The notes below the pieces were generated by a model. It saw only the letters and a list, made by a program, of their open reading frames with translations, had not been told where the DNA came from and made no database searches. DNA of 64,000 nucleotides from Stratiolaelaps scimitus (taxonomy: Eukaryota; Arthropoda; Arachnida; Mesostigmata; Laelapidae), in contig JABWDB010000001.1 in NCBI GenBank assembly GCA_019614645.1, forward strand, positions 22,375,501 to 22,439,500. Reading direction: 5' to 3'. Both the position numbers and the translations under genes were made by a program. Positions 23,256 to 33,615 of the stretch are shown piece after piece (the stretch's first letter is position 1; the number at the start of each line of letters is the position of its first letter).

Positions 23256-23306
23256 TGTTGACCGGGTGTTACATTTCCGGGCAGGAAATGTAACACCCGG
23301 TCAACA
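23256..23306. repeat. Perfect 23-bp inverted repeat, 5-nt loop
   Basis: Left arm 23256-23278 begins TGTTGACCGGGTG; right arm 23284-23306 is its exact reverse complement; the spacer is GGGCA. The DNA could extrude a cruciform, or the two arms may be abutting terminal inverted repeats of a lost element. Confidence 0.9.
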
Positions 23307-26300
23307 CTGGGGGGCACCAAGTCGGCAATGACTCAAACCATCGTGGCTATGGAACAGCCAGTTAAGCAGCACCACCAGCTCTCGATAGGTGAGTGTTCCC
23401 ACCAAAGGGTGTCATCATTAAACACGTTCTGAACGAAAATGTCACGTGTATCTCTCGCCACCACGCAGCGTAGGGAGTGAAATGAATAAGTTAGAGAGAT
23501 TGCCGACTACGTTGTTATGCATCGAGATTGATTTTTGTCTAGCGGGTGAATAACATTTTTATCTACCACTGAATCGTATCCCCGAGGGTGACATTGGCGT
23601 TTTCTCTTTAATCCAATCTATAATATATAAACATAACATAACGCTGTGATGATTAACACGGCCATTAATATTTCGGTAACGGGTGCTGTTGTTACATTGG
23701 TGTTTGAGTTCGAGCATTCTAGGGACAATATATTCTTCTAAGTTTACTAACTATCAAATGTGAACTAGTGATAATAGCTATAATAGAAACAACGTTTGAG
23801 GCAGTCGACATTCTACGATCAACTTCAAATTTAGCGTCGTACGCAATGAGCACTTTACTGGCTTGAAACGATCAGGAACCTCGCAGTTGCAGGCGGCGGT
23901 CGACTTCAGGGTCAATAAAGCATATACAATGGCCGTGTATAGCGTTCGGAGGCCACTAAAAGCCTGAGCATAAGCAAAAATAGTCGGTGAAATGCTCCCT
24001 AGTGTCTTACTCCATGAGGGCGTGACAACCAATGACGTTAATTCCTTAATTGAGGTAATCACCGCTAACAAGTTTCGAAGGTTAATAACCGGTGCGGGGT
24101 TGGAAACGGTAACTGTCTCCGGACTTAATGGTAGGTTAACGTGCTTGCGTGGGGCGTCCCCTTCCGGCAACTGGCGTTCATCGACATGGCCCACACGTTC
24201 AGTTCATATTGTACTGACTTTGAGAGAATTTGCTACTGGGCAAAGTATATTGTCACGTTGCGGTATAAAAGAGAGAAGAAAAAAACATATATTTGTGATC
24301 ACACAAAACTGGATTCCAAGAGGATTGGGTCATTTCATTTCCCTTATGCAAACAGCCAATATATCGGCTAGCTTTGACACGAGCGGGCACAGCAGACCTA
24401 ATGCACGGTCATCTGTGCTGCCACCAGCGCGACAACATACTGAATACGGAGTCAACAATGAAGCTAAAATTGGGCTGCTACTCGAATTTTCCCAATCAGA
24501 CAGATATGCTAACCAGCAACGATGTCAACGACCACAAGCTGTTCGCGAAACCCCCTCGAAGTTAATCGCTGTCTCGCTTTCTGTCCTACAATACGTATAA
24601 TAAGGAATTTAATTCTACCTTGAAAAAACATTGGGAGTCATTTCTTTTACAGTAAATTTCGTCCGCAGACAGCAAAATAAATTCAACACGAATTCAACAC
24701 ACCTGAATATACACACATACACATACATGTCAACATTCGCTCATTGTCATTCACTTTAGTCCCATCGCCCACGAGCATCGAATATCGTTTGAACCGTAAC
24801 GGATGTTGGTACTGCCAGCAGCATATGAGCGGACAAAGATCATACAGAATGTTTCTAACGACGGAGGAGACGTGAGCTATTGGGCTCATCTGCTATATAA
24901 CAGATTTAGCCCTATCAGCATACGAACGGACGGGCGAACGAGCGAAACAATATCACAATGAGGTAATGATATCGATGTCTTGTTCTCACCGACTGGACAG
25001 AAACGCGGCAGCGGCGGCGACGGCGGCGGCAGCGGCAGCTACGTACGCCAGCCCGAGCCAGCGAGCAGAAACGAACGGATCCCTATTATCGTCCGTCTCA
25101 TTGGTGCACTTAAGTTTTGGCCAAGGTTAATCTGATTACCCTCCCTGTCGTGCAATATATTCAGATAGGTTTTTCTTCCAGCCCTCCCCCTTCATAGGAT
25201 AGCATAGCTGAGCACTGAACGAAGCCACAGCACGACCACCATCGGGGGGTCATCGGTAAGACGTGATTACCAGCCACTACAACGACTTGGCGCGTATTCC
25301 TTTCTGGATCTCATTTACTTGTTTATCACTCTCATTGATTATTTCTTATAATATATATATAGGTACTAATAACAGCATGCGTGCTGCTTGAATATTAATA
25401 AAGCTTCAATCGAGTGCCTTCATGTGGTTACGAAACATTCTGTATTTGTTTATAGACAGATGCCGTTCATCAATAGGGAGTTTCATCCAGAGCCAAACAA
25501 GCCAAATCGAATTCGCTACAGGTACAGCCGAATGATTCATTATCAGACAAGATTCCTGATTCTTTAAGCATTTACTGAAGTTACTCTGAATACGAAGAAG
25601 CCTGAAGCATGTTGACGTAGCCGGTCTGTGTACTCAGAGTAGATTGAATGGCGCACGCATACTATTACATAGAGCGCGGAACTTGTTTGCCGCTTTTGTG
25701 CGGTTTCTATAGTCTATCGAGGCTCATTATGTATTCAAAGCTGTGCAGCAGTCCTGCATGTAAATATGTAGCATATTCTGAACCAACGCAGAGAGCCCGA
25801 GAATGCCGAACGGCTAAATACGAACATGTGGATAAATTGTAGACATAATTCGCTGAATGGCGCTGTATATCTGAATAACTCGGATACAGTGCGTGAGATC
25901 ATCGTTGCTGTGCTTCCCACAGATATATATTCTGTTTCATACGATCGGCTACAGTTGTTGTGAAGTTCCAAATTCGACGTTAAGAACAACAGACAACTGT
26001 TAATATTGAATAATAGTTGAACATGATTCAAAAACCGCCCCATCATTAGAATCGTTATGGGTAATTTCGTAGAAGCTAAAATTATACACTGCTGCTTACT
26101 AAGTTTGCTACTAATTTTAAACTTTCTAAATTGTTCCACGAAATAATGGGGCAGCTGATGCCCCTTGGGTGTTTCTTAACAGTGTCGATGTGGGAACCAT
26201 GCAAATACTAGAGCGCAAAAATATTGAGGTTCGACAAACTCAAAGCATGGGCCTTATCCTGGTAGACGCTTTGCGATTACTCATGTGAGGGCTCGCTAAC

Positions 26301-26779
26301 GATAATTGAAGCAGTTGGATTTCTGTCCGCCTTCGTCACTGGGTCATTTTTTTTTGCTCGAATGCTCTCGTGATCTTATGCGCACTGTGCGCTGGTCAAC
26401 AACACGACGCTCCTCGTTTGCAGGACAGACAGCGTATACGCAGATCTCTCATCATTATATACATCCGCTTATACAATATTCATTATGCTATCATCACATG
26501 GCCCGTGGCCACATAGCTAACGTACTCTTGTACTGTTGCGTTTCTGACACTCGAATATTCTGTGCAGCAATGTCCTCATTGCAGTATTATACACATTATA
26601 GAATACTATTACTGCCATTGCCACCAGCATCAAAAACACCATTATTATTACTAACGACAACTGATCTCCCGTACCAACCTGTACGCGTGTTGTTCCCTGT
26701 AGCGTGGCAAGTCGAATATCTCATTCATCCTCTTCCCGCTACCACTATTGTTTATATATATATATATATATTTTATATA

Positions 26780-26833
26780 TTTCCGAAGGACCCAACATAT
26801 ATTTTTATAGATATATGTTGCGTCCTTCGGAAA
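26780..26833. repeat. Imperfect 23-bp inverted repeat, 8-nt loop
   Basis: Left arm 26780-26802 (TTTCCGAAGGACCCAACAT...) pairs with 26811-26833 with one mismatch. It sits beside a TA microsatellite. Confidence 0.85.
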
Positions 26834-27149
26834 GTTGTGCGCTTTTTATCTCCTCTCGACGTCGCGTCAGCAACATGTTACAGGGCAAAATCATTTGAGA
26901 GCGGGATATGTTTACAAACAAAACAGGCCACGCCGAGTCGTGTACGGTAGTTTGCTTTGTTCGATAACGCCTCCTTTGGCCTCACAAACGTTCCTGTATC
27001 GGAATGAGTAGTAAAAAACTGCACATTCGTCATATTTTGTTATATGAGCCCCGGAACGAAAACACTGCCATGGGAACGTTTTTCGAAATGTGAGTTGCGC
27101 TTACGGCAATGACGGATGCTCTAAGGCAAAGCACGTGCAAAAGATGATT

Positions 27150-27360
27150 CACAGAACTTCATCAGGGAGATTTCAGCCTGGACGACGTGCCAAGTTTTAG
27201 AAGGACCTCCCTCATTGACGAAGACGTCCTTCGTGACAAGATTCGCACAGTGCCGACGATTACCATTCTAGCGCTCGTAGAAGAGCTTGAGGTTGGCGTA
27301 GCAACCGTTCCCTCAGCGTTAAACCGGCTTGGGATGAAAAATATGCCCTGTAGATGGGGG
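27150..27360 (+). pseudogene. mariner-family transposase relic, helix-turn-helix region
   Basis: The plus strand shows FSLDDVPSFRRTSLIDED, then DKIRTVPTITILALVEEL and VGVATVPSALNRLGMKN. This corresponds to the end of the first helix-turn-helix, a linker equivalent to SGRP, and the second helix-turn-helix of mariner transposases. Upstream sequence from about 27040 appears to hold more of the N-terminus in shifted frames. No catalytic domain or terminal repeats were found, so it is a fragment. It differs from the 20.7-kb copy and so is probably a separate subfamily. Confidence 0.65.
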
Positions 27361-27730
27361 GAATATATATATTGAGTAACGCGCTAACAAAATAAACTGC
27401 TTGTGTGCCTGCATCTCACAAAAAATTCAATGCTTTGAGAGAAAGCGAGGCAATTCACTTTTTGCATCGAAAATACAGGAATCCTACAAAAGTGGCATCA
27501 TGTAGCTGATAGAATGTCTTAACAAGGCCTTCGCAAGCGATTAAAACTACATCGACAAAGGTCAGCGAAATTATCCTCCGGCGAACGGCTCAATCTGGAG
27601 ATGGAAGGCAGATAACTCTCTTCACGGCAGCGCTTAATCTAGCGCAGCCCGGTTCTTGGCCCCCTTGCCTCGACACCCTAGCAAAATTTAGCACCGTCTC
27701 CAACAAATCTTGACTACATTTATACTTAGA

Positions 27731-27832
27731 TAAGGTAAAGGTAAAGGTTTTATTGGTTTATTAACGGAGCTGCAATTTTACAATGCTTAAGCTCTCTTAT
27801 ATGTCACGCAAGAGAGGTAGTCTAACCTCTGC
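27731..27832 (-). repeat. Interspersed repeat copy B with (CCTTTA)n tail
   Basis: The reverse complement matches 7545-7623: the same AGAGAGCTTAAGCATTGTAAA core, GCAGCTCC, AATAAAACC, and then three CCTTTA-like units. The two copies lie about 20 kb apart in opposite orientation. Confidence 0.7.
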
Positions 27833-29144
27833 ATTCTCCTAATGCTCTAACGCTTTTGATCACATTTATCCTTCACCCTTCTCATGACATACTATGCGGC
27901 TTCATAAATATCATTTTCATACGCCATTTTATTCGGACACGCAATATTTATAATGTTCCACCGATGCCTAAAATGGTCGATCACGGATATCGACCATTTC
28001 GATTTCTTCCGTGCATTGTCTTCCCCCTTTTTTTTTCTACGGGATTTCTTACGAAATATGTTTTAATCTTGAGCCCGGTTCGGTCCGTCTTTACGCAACC
28101 GCACGCCGTATACTAATGTTGTGTTGTTAGCGACTCGTTGTATCGGTGTTTACTGGTCGACAGCGTCGTCGCCTATCTTAATCTGTCCGTGTTGCTCAGT
28201 ACGTGATATCATCCCGTCGTGAGTTATGTTTGCACACGAGTCAAACTGTAAGCTAGCAGATCTCGGACTCCCTTGACAGCAGTCTTGACTACAGAATGCT
28301 CGTCCAGCTGCACAACCTTATTGTTGTGATTGAATATAGACAAGCTGAGATAATCATCGTTCCATCCATTTCGTATATAGGGCAATTCGTCTTCTTTAAG
28401 CACTCCTCCTCAAACTGACGTACTTGCTTCACGGCTATTTGTAAGCTCCGAGATGGTATCATTACCTCTTCAGGTGGCACCTTTGCTCGCTGTCTTTTTT
28501 AAGCACTGCTGCAACGTCGCCCCCAACGTCTGCTTTTTTACCTGCCGAATCTGTTTTTTACGCAGTTGTTTTGCACATCCTTGCGATCGATTTCGTACAT
28601 CTTACCCTGCAGAATGACCTCACCGCGTCGCGCAGACGTGTTTCAACGTAAATCCTTCGATGTTTCGAGAGACAGTCGCGGCTGGTCTCGCTGTCGGCTG
28701 CATGACTCTCATTGCTACTGCACTGGCCAGCACGTTCGACTTGACCAGAAAATGCCAACGCATCCTTTGGACAGCCAAACAATGCATCGGCATTTTGGTC
28801 TGACTGGCGGTGAACAAATCGACGCCGACTCTTGCTTTTTGTACACCGAGTTATTCACATACCAAGTAATACATTTAATTAAGCAAAAAGAACGCTAAAT
28901 TGAGGAAAATCAATGATGATTTTTCGTCCGTACGAAGAACTCAGACGAGCAAGGCTCGCTCTTAAAGCAACAAAGCTTGTCGTTTTAGCATCTATGCAGT
29001 ACTTTATTGCTTGTGAGTTAACAATAAGTGCAACAGAGTAAAGTCAGCCGAACAATGTATATATATTTATTAGTTAACATATTAAGCTAAATATGTTCGT
29101 CCAAATAGATATATGTGTCCGCCACCAGTATATACAACGCAAGC
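27833..29144. other. Intergenic DNA downstream of the FTSJ3 gene
   Basis: This is AT-rich sequence. Minus-strand open stretches at 28289-28480 and 28558-28817 have no recognised domain. Two AATAAA signals for the FTSJ3 transcript lie near 29.0 kb. Confidence 0.4.
29003..29071 (-). promoter_or_regulatory. Candidate poly(A) signals of the FTSJ3 gene
   Basis: AATAAA on the minus strand occurs at 29071-29066 and 29008-29003, 74 and 137 nt past the stop. Either would give a short 3' UTR. Confidence 0.55.
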
Positions 29145-29333
29145 TCAATGGCGCTTTCCTCTGGCCTTGCCTTTGCGGCCGCGGCTCTTAGTTTTTTCCT
29201 TACTCTTAGCTGCGCGAAGATCTTTCTTCATTCGCGAATCTACCACCTTGAATTTGACGTTGCCCTTTACCTTGGGGACTCTGGTCTGACCCTGGAACTT
29301 CTTGGAAACGACGTATTTCACCTCCTTTTTATC
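29145..29333 (-). CDS. FTSJ3: FTSJ3 exon 8 (terminal)
   Basis: Residues 740-801 and a TGA stop at 29145-29147. [15 protein letters not shown], then [20 protein letters not shown] (the conserved KxVDxRxKKDxR block) and a Lys/Arg/Gly tail. Acceptor ttgtag|GAT. Confidence 0.93.
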   Translation of the reverse strand, partial: DKKEVKYVVSKKFQGQTRVPKVKGNVKFKVVDSRMKKDLRAAKSKEKTKSRGRKGKARGKRH

Positions 29334-32300
29334 CTACAATTAGCAACAAACCGCCAACACGAAACTATCGGTTAGACTGGATGTTCAGAGAACAAATAAC
29401 GAACCCGTTAATCACGTTAAGCGTTTGGTAAGTTTTTTTTGAGATGAGCGCTATATCTCGCTAATACAGATTACGCACATACGAATCGATGCGATCTCTA
29501 CTTTTTCTTAAAGCAGCTCTAAACTGCTGAAGTGTGGTGGAGCAACCATGAAATTATAGTAGGATAAGATACCAGTTACAAGTTAGCGAACAACGGAGTT
29601 CCGCTCAGAACTAATGGGCAGGTCAAGAGTTTAAAAACATGTCATTTCAACTACACTGGACTTGGGTTTTATCCTTGGACATTTCTAGTAACAAGCAAAT
29701 ATAGTTGTTAAGCCATTCTAAATTAAAGAGAGTAGCAAAATGTGGCCTACCTTTTTAAGAGCTTTGGAGTAAATCTGCTTTAGATTTTGCGCTTTCTCGT
29801 TTTCACTCATATCCAGATTGCCGCAGAGATCCTCGGCCTTCTTGCGAGCCTTGTCCATGCGCTTCATCAAGCGGCGCTTCTTGCGGCTTTTAGCTTCCAC
29901 CACCCTCTTGATGGTCTTTACGTTGACTTCCTTTAGCTCGTCTCTATTACGGCGCAGGCTTTCCGCACTGACCTCAGGTACCTGAATTAATTAGAAAAGT
30001 AAATATTATTCACACTAGCATTCAAAGTTTTTTATTTGACGGGTTTGATCAAGAGTCGAAAACTCGAAAACGATATTGAAAATTCACCATTAAAAGTGCA
30101 TAAAATTACAACAGCAAAATTTAAAATTGGGCTTTGATGAAACAACTCCAATTCCTGTTATATATGTAACCCAAATAAGACCTCCATCCATTCGAAACAC
30201 CTCCTTTGGTATCATACCTTGATGCAATGCTTCTTCTCGTCATCGGCGAACCACGTTGGAAGATTTTCTCGGTCATCGCACATGTACCTGTGGAAACCTT
30301 CATTAAAGAGGTCACGTCGGCTTTTTGCACTTCGAATCAGCCGTTCGCCAAGCGCACGGCCGTGAGCGTCCAACATAGGAATGCCTTCCTTTTCCTTTTC
30401 TTGCATCTCGGTGACAATTCCCAAGGCTGCCAATAGTCAAAGAGAACATGCGGTAACACAAAAAGCGGTTAAATAGCGAACCAATCTATACAGATGTATA
30501 GTGGGCGAAGATCAGCACAGGAATATAGAGGGAAACCTCACCCTCCGAAAAGGTAGACCATTAACAACTCAAGAGATACTTCTACAAAATAAACAACCTA
30601 CAACAAACAAATGTCACGAATGCAATACATTAGTCTTAACGTTACGTTGCACCTCCATGAACACAACTACAACGAATTGACAGCATGAAATATGAAATAG
30701 TTTCGCACCTTGTTTTACTTGTGGTTTACGGATCTCTTTTTCCCTTCGAATTTCATCTAGTTCCTGTTCAATCTGATCGATATACTGTTGATGTTGTGTC
30801 TCAACGACGTCATCGTACTCGTCGTCAGAAGAGTTGAGTTCAGTTTCGCCCTTCTTTCGCTTAGAAGCCATCTTCTCGTTTTTGCGTTTCCTCTTAAGAT
30901 CGCGATTAACCTCGGAGCGTACCTTCTTCAGACTGGGAACGTCTTCGTAAAGGTCGTCATCGATGGCCAGTGATGTCTGCCCAGCTAAAGTCGTCCGGCT
31001 AAACCACGAGGCTGCCTTCTCCTTTTTACGATCACGACCTGTTCCCAGTTCAGTAACAATCTCAGTTGGATCAACAGCTTCACCTTCAGCATCGTCATCC
31101 CATTCCATTTCCTCGTCGTCATCATCGTCATCGTCGCTCTCACGATCTTCAAGTTCCTTTGCGCTTTCCTGGCTAATCGCCACACCAGTGTCCCCGATCT
31201 CCTCGAGTTCGTCGTCTGACAGATTACGGCCATCAGTTAGCTTTCGCTTCATGGCCTCAAGCTTTTTCAGCTGGAAAACATCCTTATCCTCCTGGATAAT
31301 ACCTTCGTCACCCTTTATGATCATCTTAAGGTTAAGAGCATCCCTTGTCTTTTTAAGTTCCTTGAGCTTCTTGCGTTTGACGCGCTTTAACTCCTGCATG
31401 GCATCAGCGTTCATCTGTTGGACATGTTTTAGCAACTTGGTCTCCTCATCATCATCGCTGTCGTCATCCCCTTTCATGTCGACATTCTCCACATTGTCTT
31501 CATTGTCCTCTTTTTTGAATTGTTCGTTTAACTTTTTTCGCCACTGTATGAGAGTGCGAAGCTCGCCCTTCCCAAGAACCTTGATATCCTTGCAAAACTC
31601 CTTAATATCCTCGGAAGTAAGAGCGTGATTGACGACGCGATCGCTATCGAGGACAATTTCGTGGACTTCTCCCAGCAGTTCCATAAATTTATCCGATTTG
31701 ATGAACTCCATACACGCTACAGCTTCATGCATCTTCGCGCCATCCTTATATCTAAAACAAAAACGCGAAACAACAATGATGTGATTAGCAAACCAGCCTC
31801 ACACGTCATGAGGCCAACAGGTCACAGGGCTATAGCCACACTTAATACTGGAATTATCTGAGCGAATTCTTGTGATGATAAAACACTTACCCTTCTGCTT
31901 TAGGTTTCTTAAGACTGGCCGCTCTCTCGAGCACGTTTTTTGCAGCGGTCTCTTGCGAAATATCCAGTTCTTCGAAAAGGTACTTTGGATTAAAGAACTT
32001 ATCGTCAAGCTTGTCCGGTGCCACGTATCCTTGGCAGACGATGAAGATTTCAGCCGACTCATGACGAGAGGCTCGAGGCTTTGTGGCCGACACCTAAACA
32101 ATATTCAAGGAATTATTCGAACTTAATTTTCTAAATCCTTTCAAAAACATTTTACACTACCATATAATTTCTTCATATTATATCTTAACCTGTCAAAGAT
32201 CAATATACATCATAGAAATTCACGTAATTATATATGTGCATTAGGATGTCTGAAGCCAGAAAAAGATAGAACGCACCTTTCTGAAAAGTTTCTTGAGGAC

Positions 32301-33615
32301 CCACATAAACGCGTTGTAGTCCTTCGACCTGAACACCTTGGTGACAAACCATCCGCCTTTGACAAGGAACTCCGACGCGAGTTTAAGAGCGTGCAGGGAA
32401 AGACAAACCTGCGAGTAGGCATCGTGTAGCCAATTCTTACCTAAAATTATGTTCGAACAGTTGTTATTCCATACTACAAAAGAAAAAATCCAATCTCTAA
32501 GAATAGTTACGATTAGAATATTGTCAGAAAATTGGCACCCAAAAGCAGAAAGGTGAAATTTTGTGGCACGCGAAGCTCGGGTGTCCGGTCACTAGGTAAA
32601 AGGCGAGGTGTTATCTAGCATGATTTTCTTTTTAACTTAGCGCTTCTTCAGTGGCCATGAGACAGTAAGTCAACGAAAACACCTACCGACATTCGGTGCA
32701 CCGTCATTGAGTACAACATCAGCCTTCCATGTTTTCAGCTCGCCTTTAAGCGCCTTACGGCACTCTTGAGTGGTAATATCATGAGTGAGACCAATCACAT
32801 TTGGGATTGGTTTTATTGGTACCAGATCGACACCAACGATTAGTGATGAGGCAGGCATGTATTTTTGAGCCACCTGAAAAGTAAGGAAATTCAATAGATG
32901 ACATGTCCGACGAATGGCTAGATATGAAATGATTGTCACGTCCGCCAAAACTAGCTGACAGTCAATCAACAATGGACAGTCGAGGGTAAGTAGCTTGTTT
33001 AGAAAATATATTCAAACTTTCTAATGTTTTCCAGCAATACAGTATAATATCCCAGCCTTTTCATTAGTCTAATGTTAACCCACAAGGTGCTAACCTATAA
33101 TTGAACTTTCCGCGTCGGCAGGTAATATTAGGAATTTCGACAAACGATACTGTATCACGCCAGTGATCTCGTGAGCAAATGAAACATAATTCTGAGAGAC
33201 ATCTGTCCCACTGAGTAAAGTTAGGATACCGAAACAGTGCACGATCTGGATGCAGCAGGTCCCAGAATTGTGGCGATAGACACAAAGAGCCCTGTGTCCA
33301 ATATTGGACTTTAAATTGGCCTCTATTTATAGTTGTTTTAACGCCGGTCTGGAATAATGAAGAAATAAAAACCAAAGTAAACATAACAACAATATTATCT
33401 CCAGAGCACATACTCTATATTGCTAAGCAACTTACCTGGAGCCATCCTCCTGGAGCAGCGCACAGATCGATCAGCACACGCGATCTCTGGAGAAATTCAA
33501 ACTTTCTGTTCAGCTGAATCAACTTAAACGAGGCTCGACTGCGATAGCCGGTTTCCTTGGCAAGATGATAGAATCTATCCCGCCTCTGCTTTCCCGTCTT
33601 TCCTTTGGCACCCAT
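29145..33615 (-). CDS. FTSJ3: SPB1/FTSJ3-type rRNA 2'-O-methyltransferase, complete, eight exons
   Basis: A nucleolar S-adenosylmethionine-dependent methyltransferase of the Spb1/FTSJ3 family, which methylates the large-subunit rRNA A-loop and is needed for 60S maturation. On the minus strand the CDS joins 33615-33436, 32873-32687, 32440-32277, 32093-31891, 31751-30709, 30426-30218, 29981-29751 and 29333-29145. It totals 2,406 nt and 801 residues, close to yeast and human members (about 840). Domains: an N-terminal FtsJ fold with SAM motif [11 protein letters not shown] (about 49-59) and the K-D-K-E catalytic set K31, D117 (LNDGAPN), K157 (FVTKVF) and E192 (SAEIFIVC). A central DUF3381-like region is followed by Asp/Glu-rich acidic stretches, and the Spb1 C-terminal domain ends in a Lys/Arg-rich tail. 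All splice phases close. The start [16 protein letters not shown] is the conserved family N-terminus. No defect is seen. Confidence 0.95.
29751..29981 (-). CDS. FTSJ3: FTSJ3 exon 7
   Basis: Residues 663-739. [20 protein letters not shown], then [20 protein letters not shown] and a basic helix to YSKALKK. The KVxEAKxRKKxR block is conserved in Spb1. Donor AAG|GTAGGC, phase 0. Confidence 0.93.
30218..30426 (-). CDS. FTSJ3: FTSJ3 exon 6
   Basis: Residues 594-662. [15 protein letters not shown] and [26 protein letters not shown] belong to the Spb1 C-terminal domain, including the conserved LPxWFxDDE block. Donor AAG|GTATGA. Confidence 0.93.
30709..31751 (-). CDS. FTSJ3: FTSJ3 exon 5 (large central exon)
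   Basis: Residues 246-592. The first part, from [16 protein letters not shown] to [13 protein letters not shown], matches the central Spb1 region. Charged coil and acidic blocks ([12 protein letters not shown]) follow, then [20 protein letters not shown], a likely nucleolar/nuclear signal. Donor AAG|GTGCGA, phase 1. The long open frames on the opposite strand are shadows of this acidic/basic coding. Confidence 0.93.
31891..32093 (-). CDS. FTSJ3: FTSJ3 exon 4
   Basis: Residues 178-244 plus two bases. [20 protein letters not shown] completes the methyltransferase fold (Glu192). The linker [14 protein letters not shown] follows. Donor GG|GTAAGT, phase 2. Confidence 0.95.
32277..32440 (-). CDS. 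FTSJ3: FTSJ3 exon 3
   Basis: End of codon 123 to residue 177. It contains NWLHDAYSQ and [19 protein letters not shown] with catalytic Lys157. Donor AAG|GTGCGT, phase 0. Confidence 0.95.
32687..32873 (-). CDS. FTSJ3: FTSJ3 exon 2
   Basis: Residues 61-122 and the first base of codon 123. It starts [17 protein letters not shown] (acidic residue after beta-2) and ends LNDGAPNVG, with catalytic Asp117. Donor G|GTAGGT. Confidence 0.95.
33436..33615 (-). CDS. FTSJ3: FTSJ3 exon 1
   Basis: Residues 1-60. ATG at 33615; donor CAG|GTAAG at 33435; phase 0. It contains catalytic Lys31 in RASFKLIQL and the SAM loop CAAPGGW. Confidence 0.95.

Larger units (their letters stand above)
22309..27130. other. 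Intergenic DNA with a GC-rich block, a perfect hairpin and a GGC-rich patch
   Basis: 22390-22575 is a GC-rich, possibly once-coding block next to the mariner element. 23256-23306 is a perfect 23-bp inverted repeat. 23778-24600 holds overlapping open frames on both strands with no recognisable domain. 25000-25040 is rich in GGC/GGCA repeats. No gene is called. Confidence 0.45.

Noticed and set aside
26306..26950. 214-codon plus-strand frame
   Set aside because: It includes a TA microsatellite and a hairpin translated as Ile/Tyr repeats, with no coherent domain.
30963..31628. 221-codon plus-strand open frame, Ser-rich
   Set aside because: It is the antisense shadow of FTSJ3 exon 5. The Asp/Glu-rich coding strand reads as Ser-rich in reverse.
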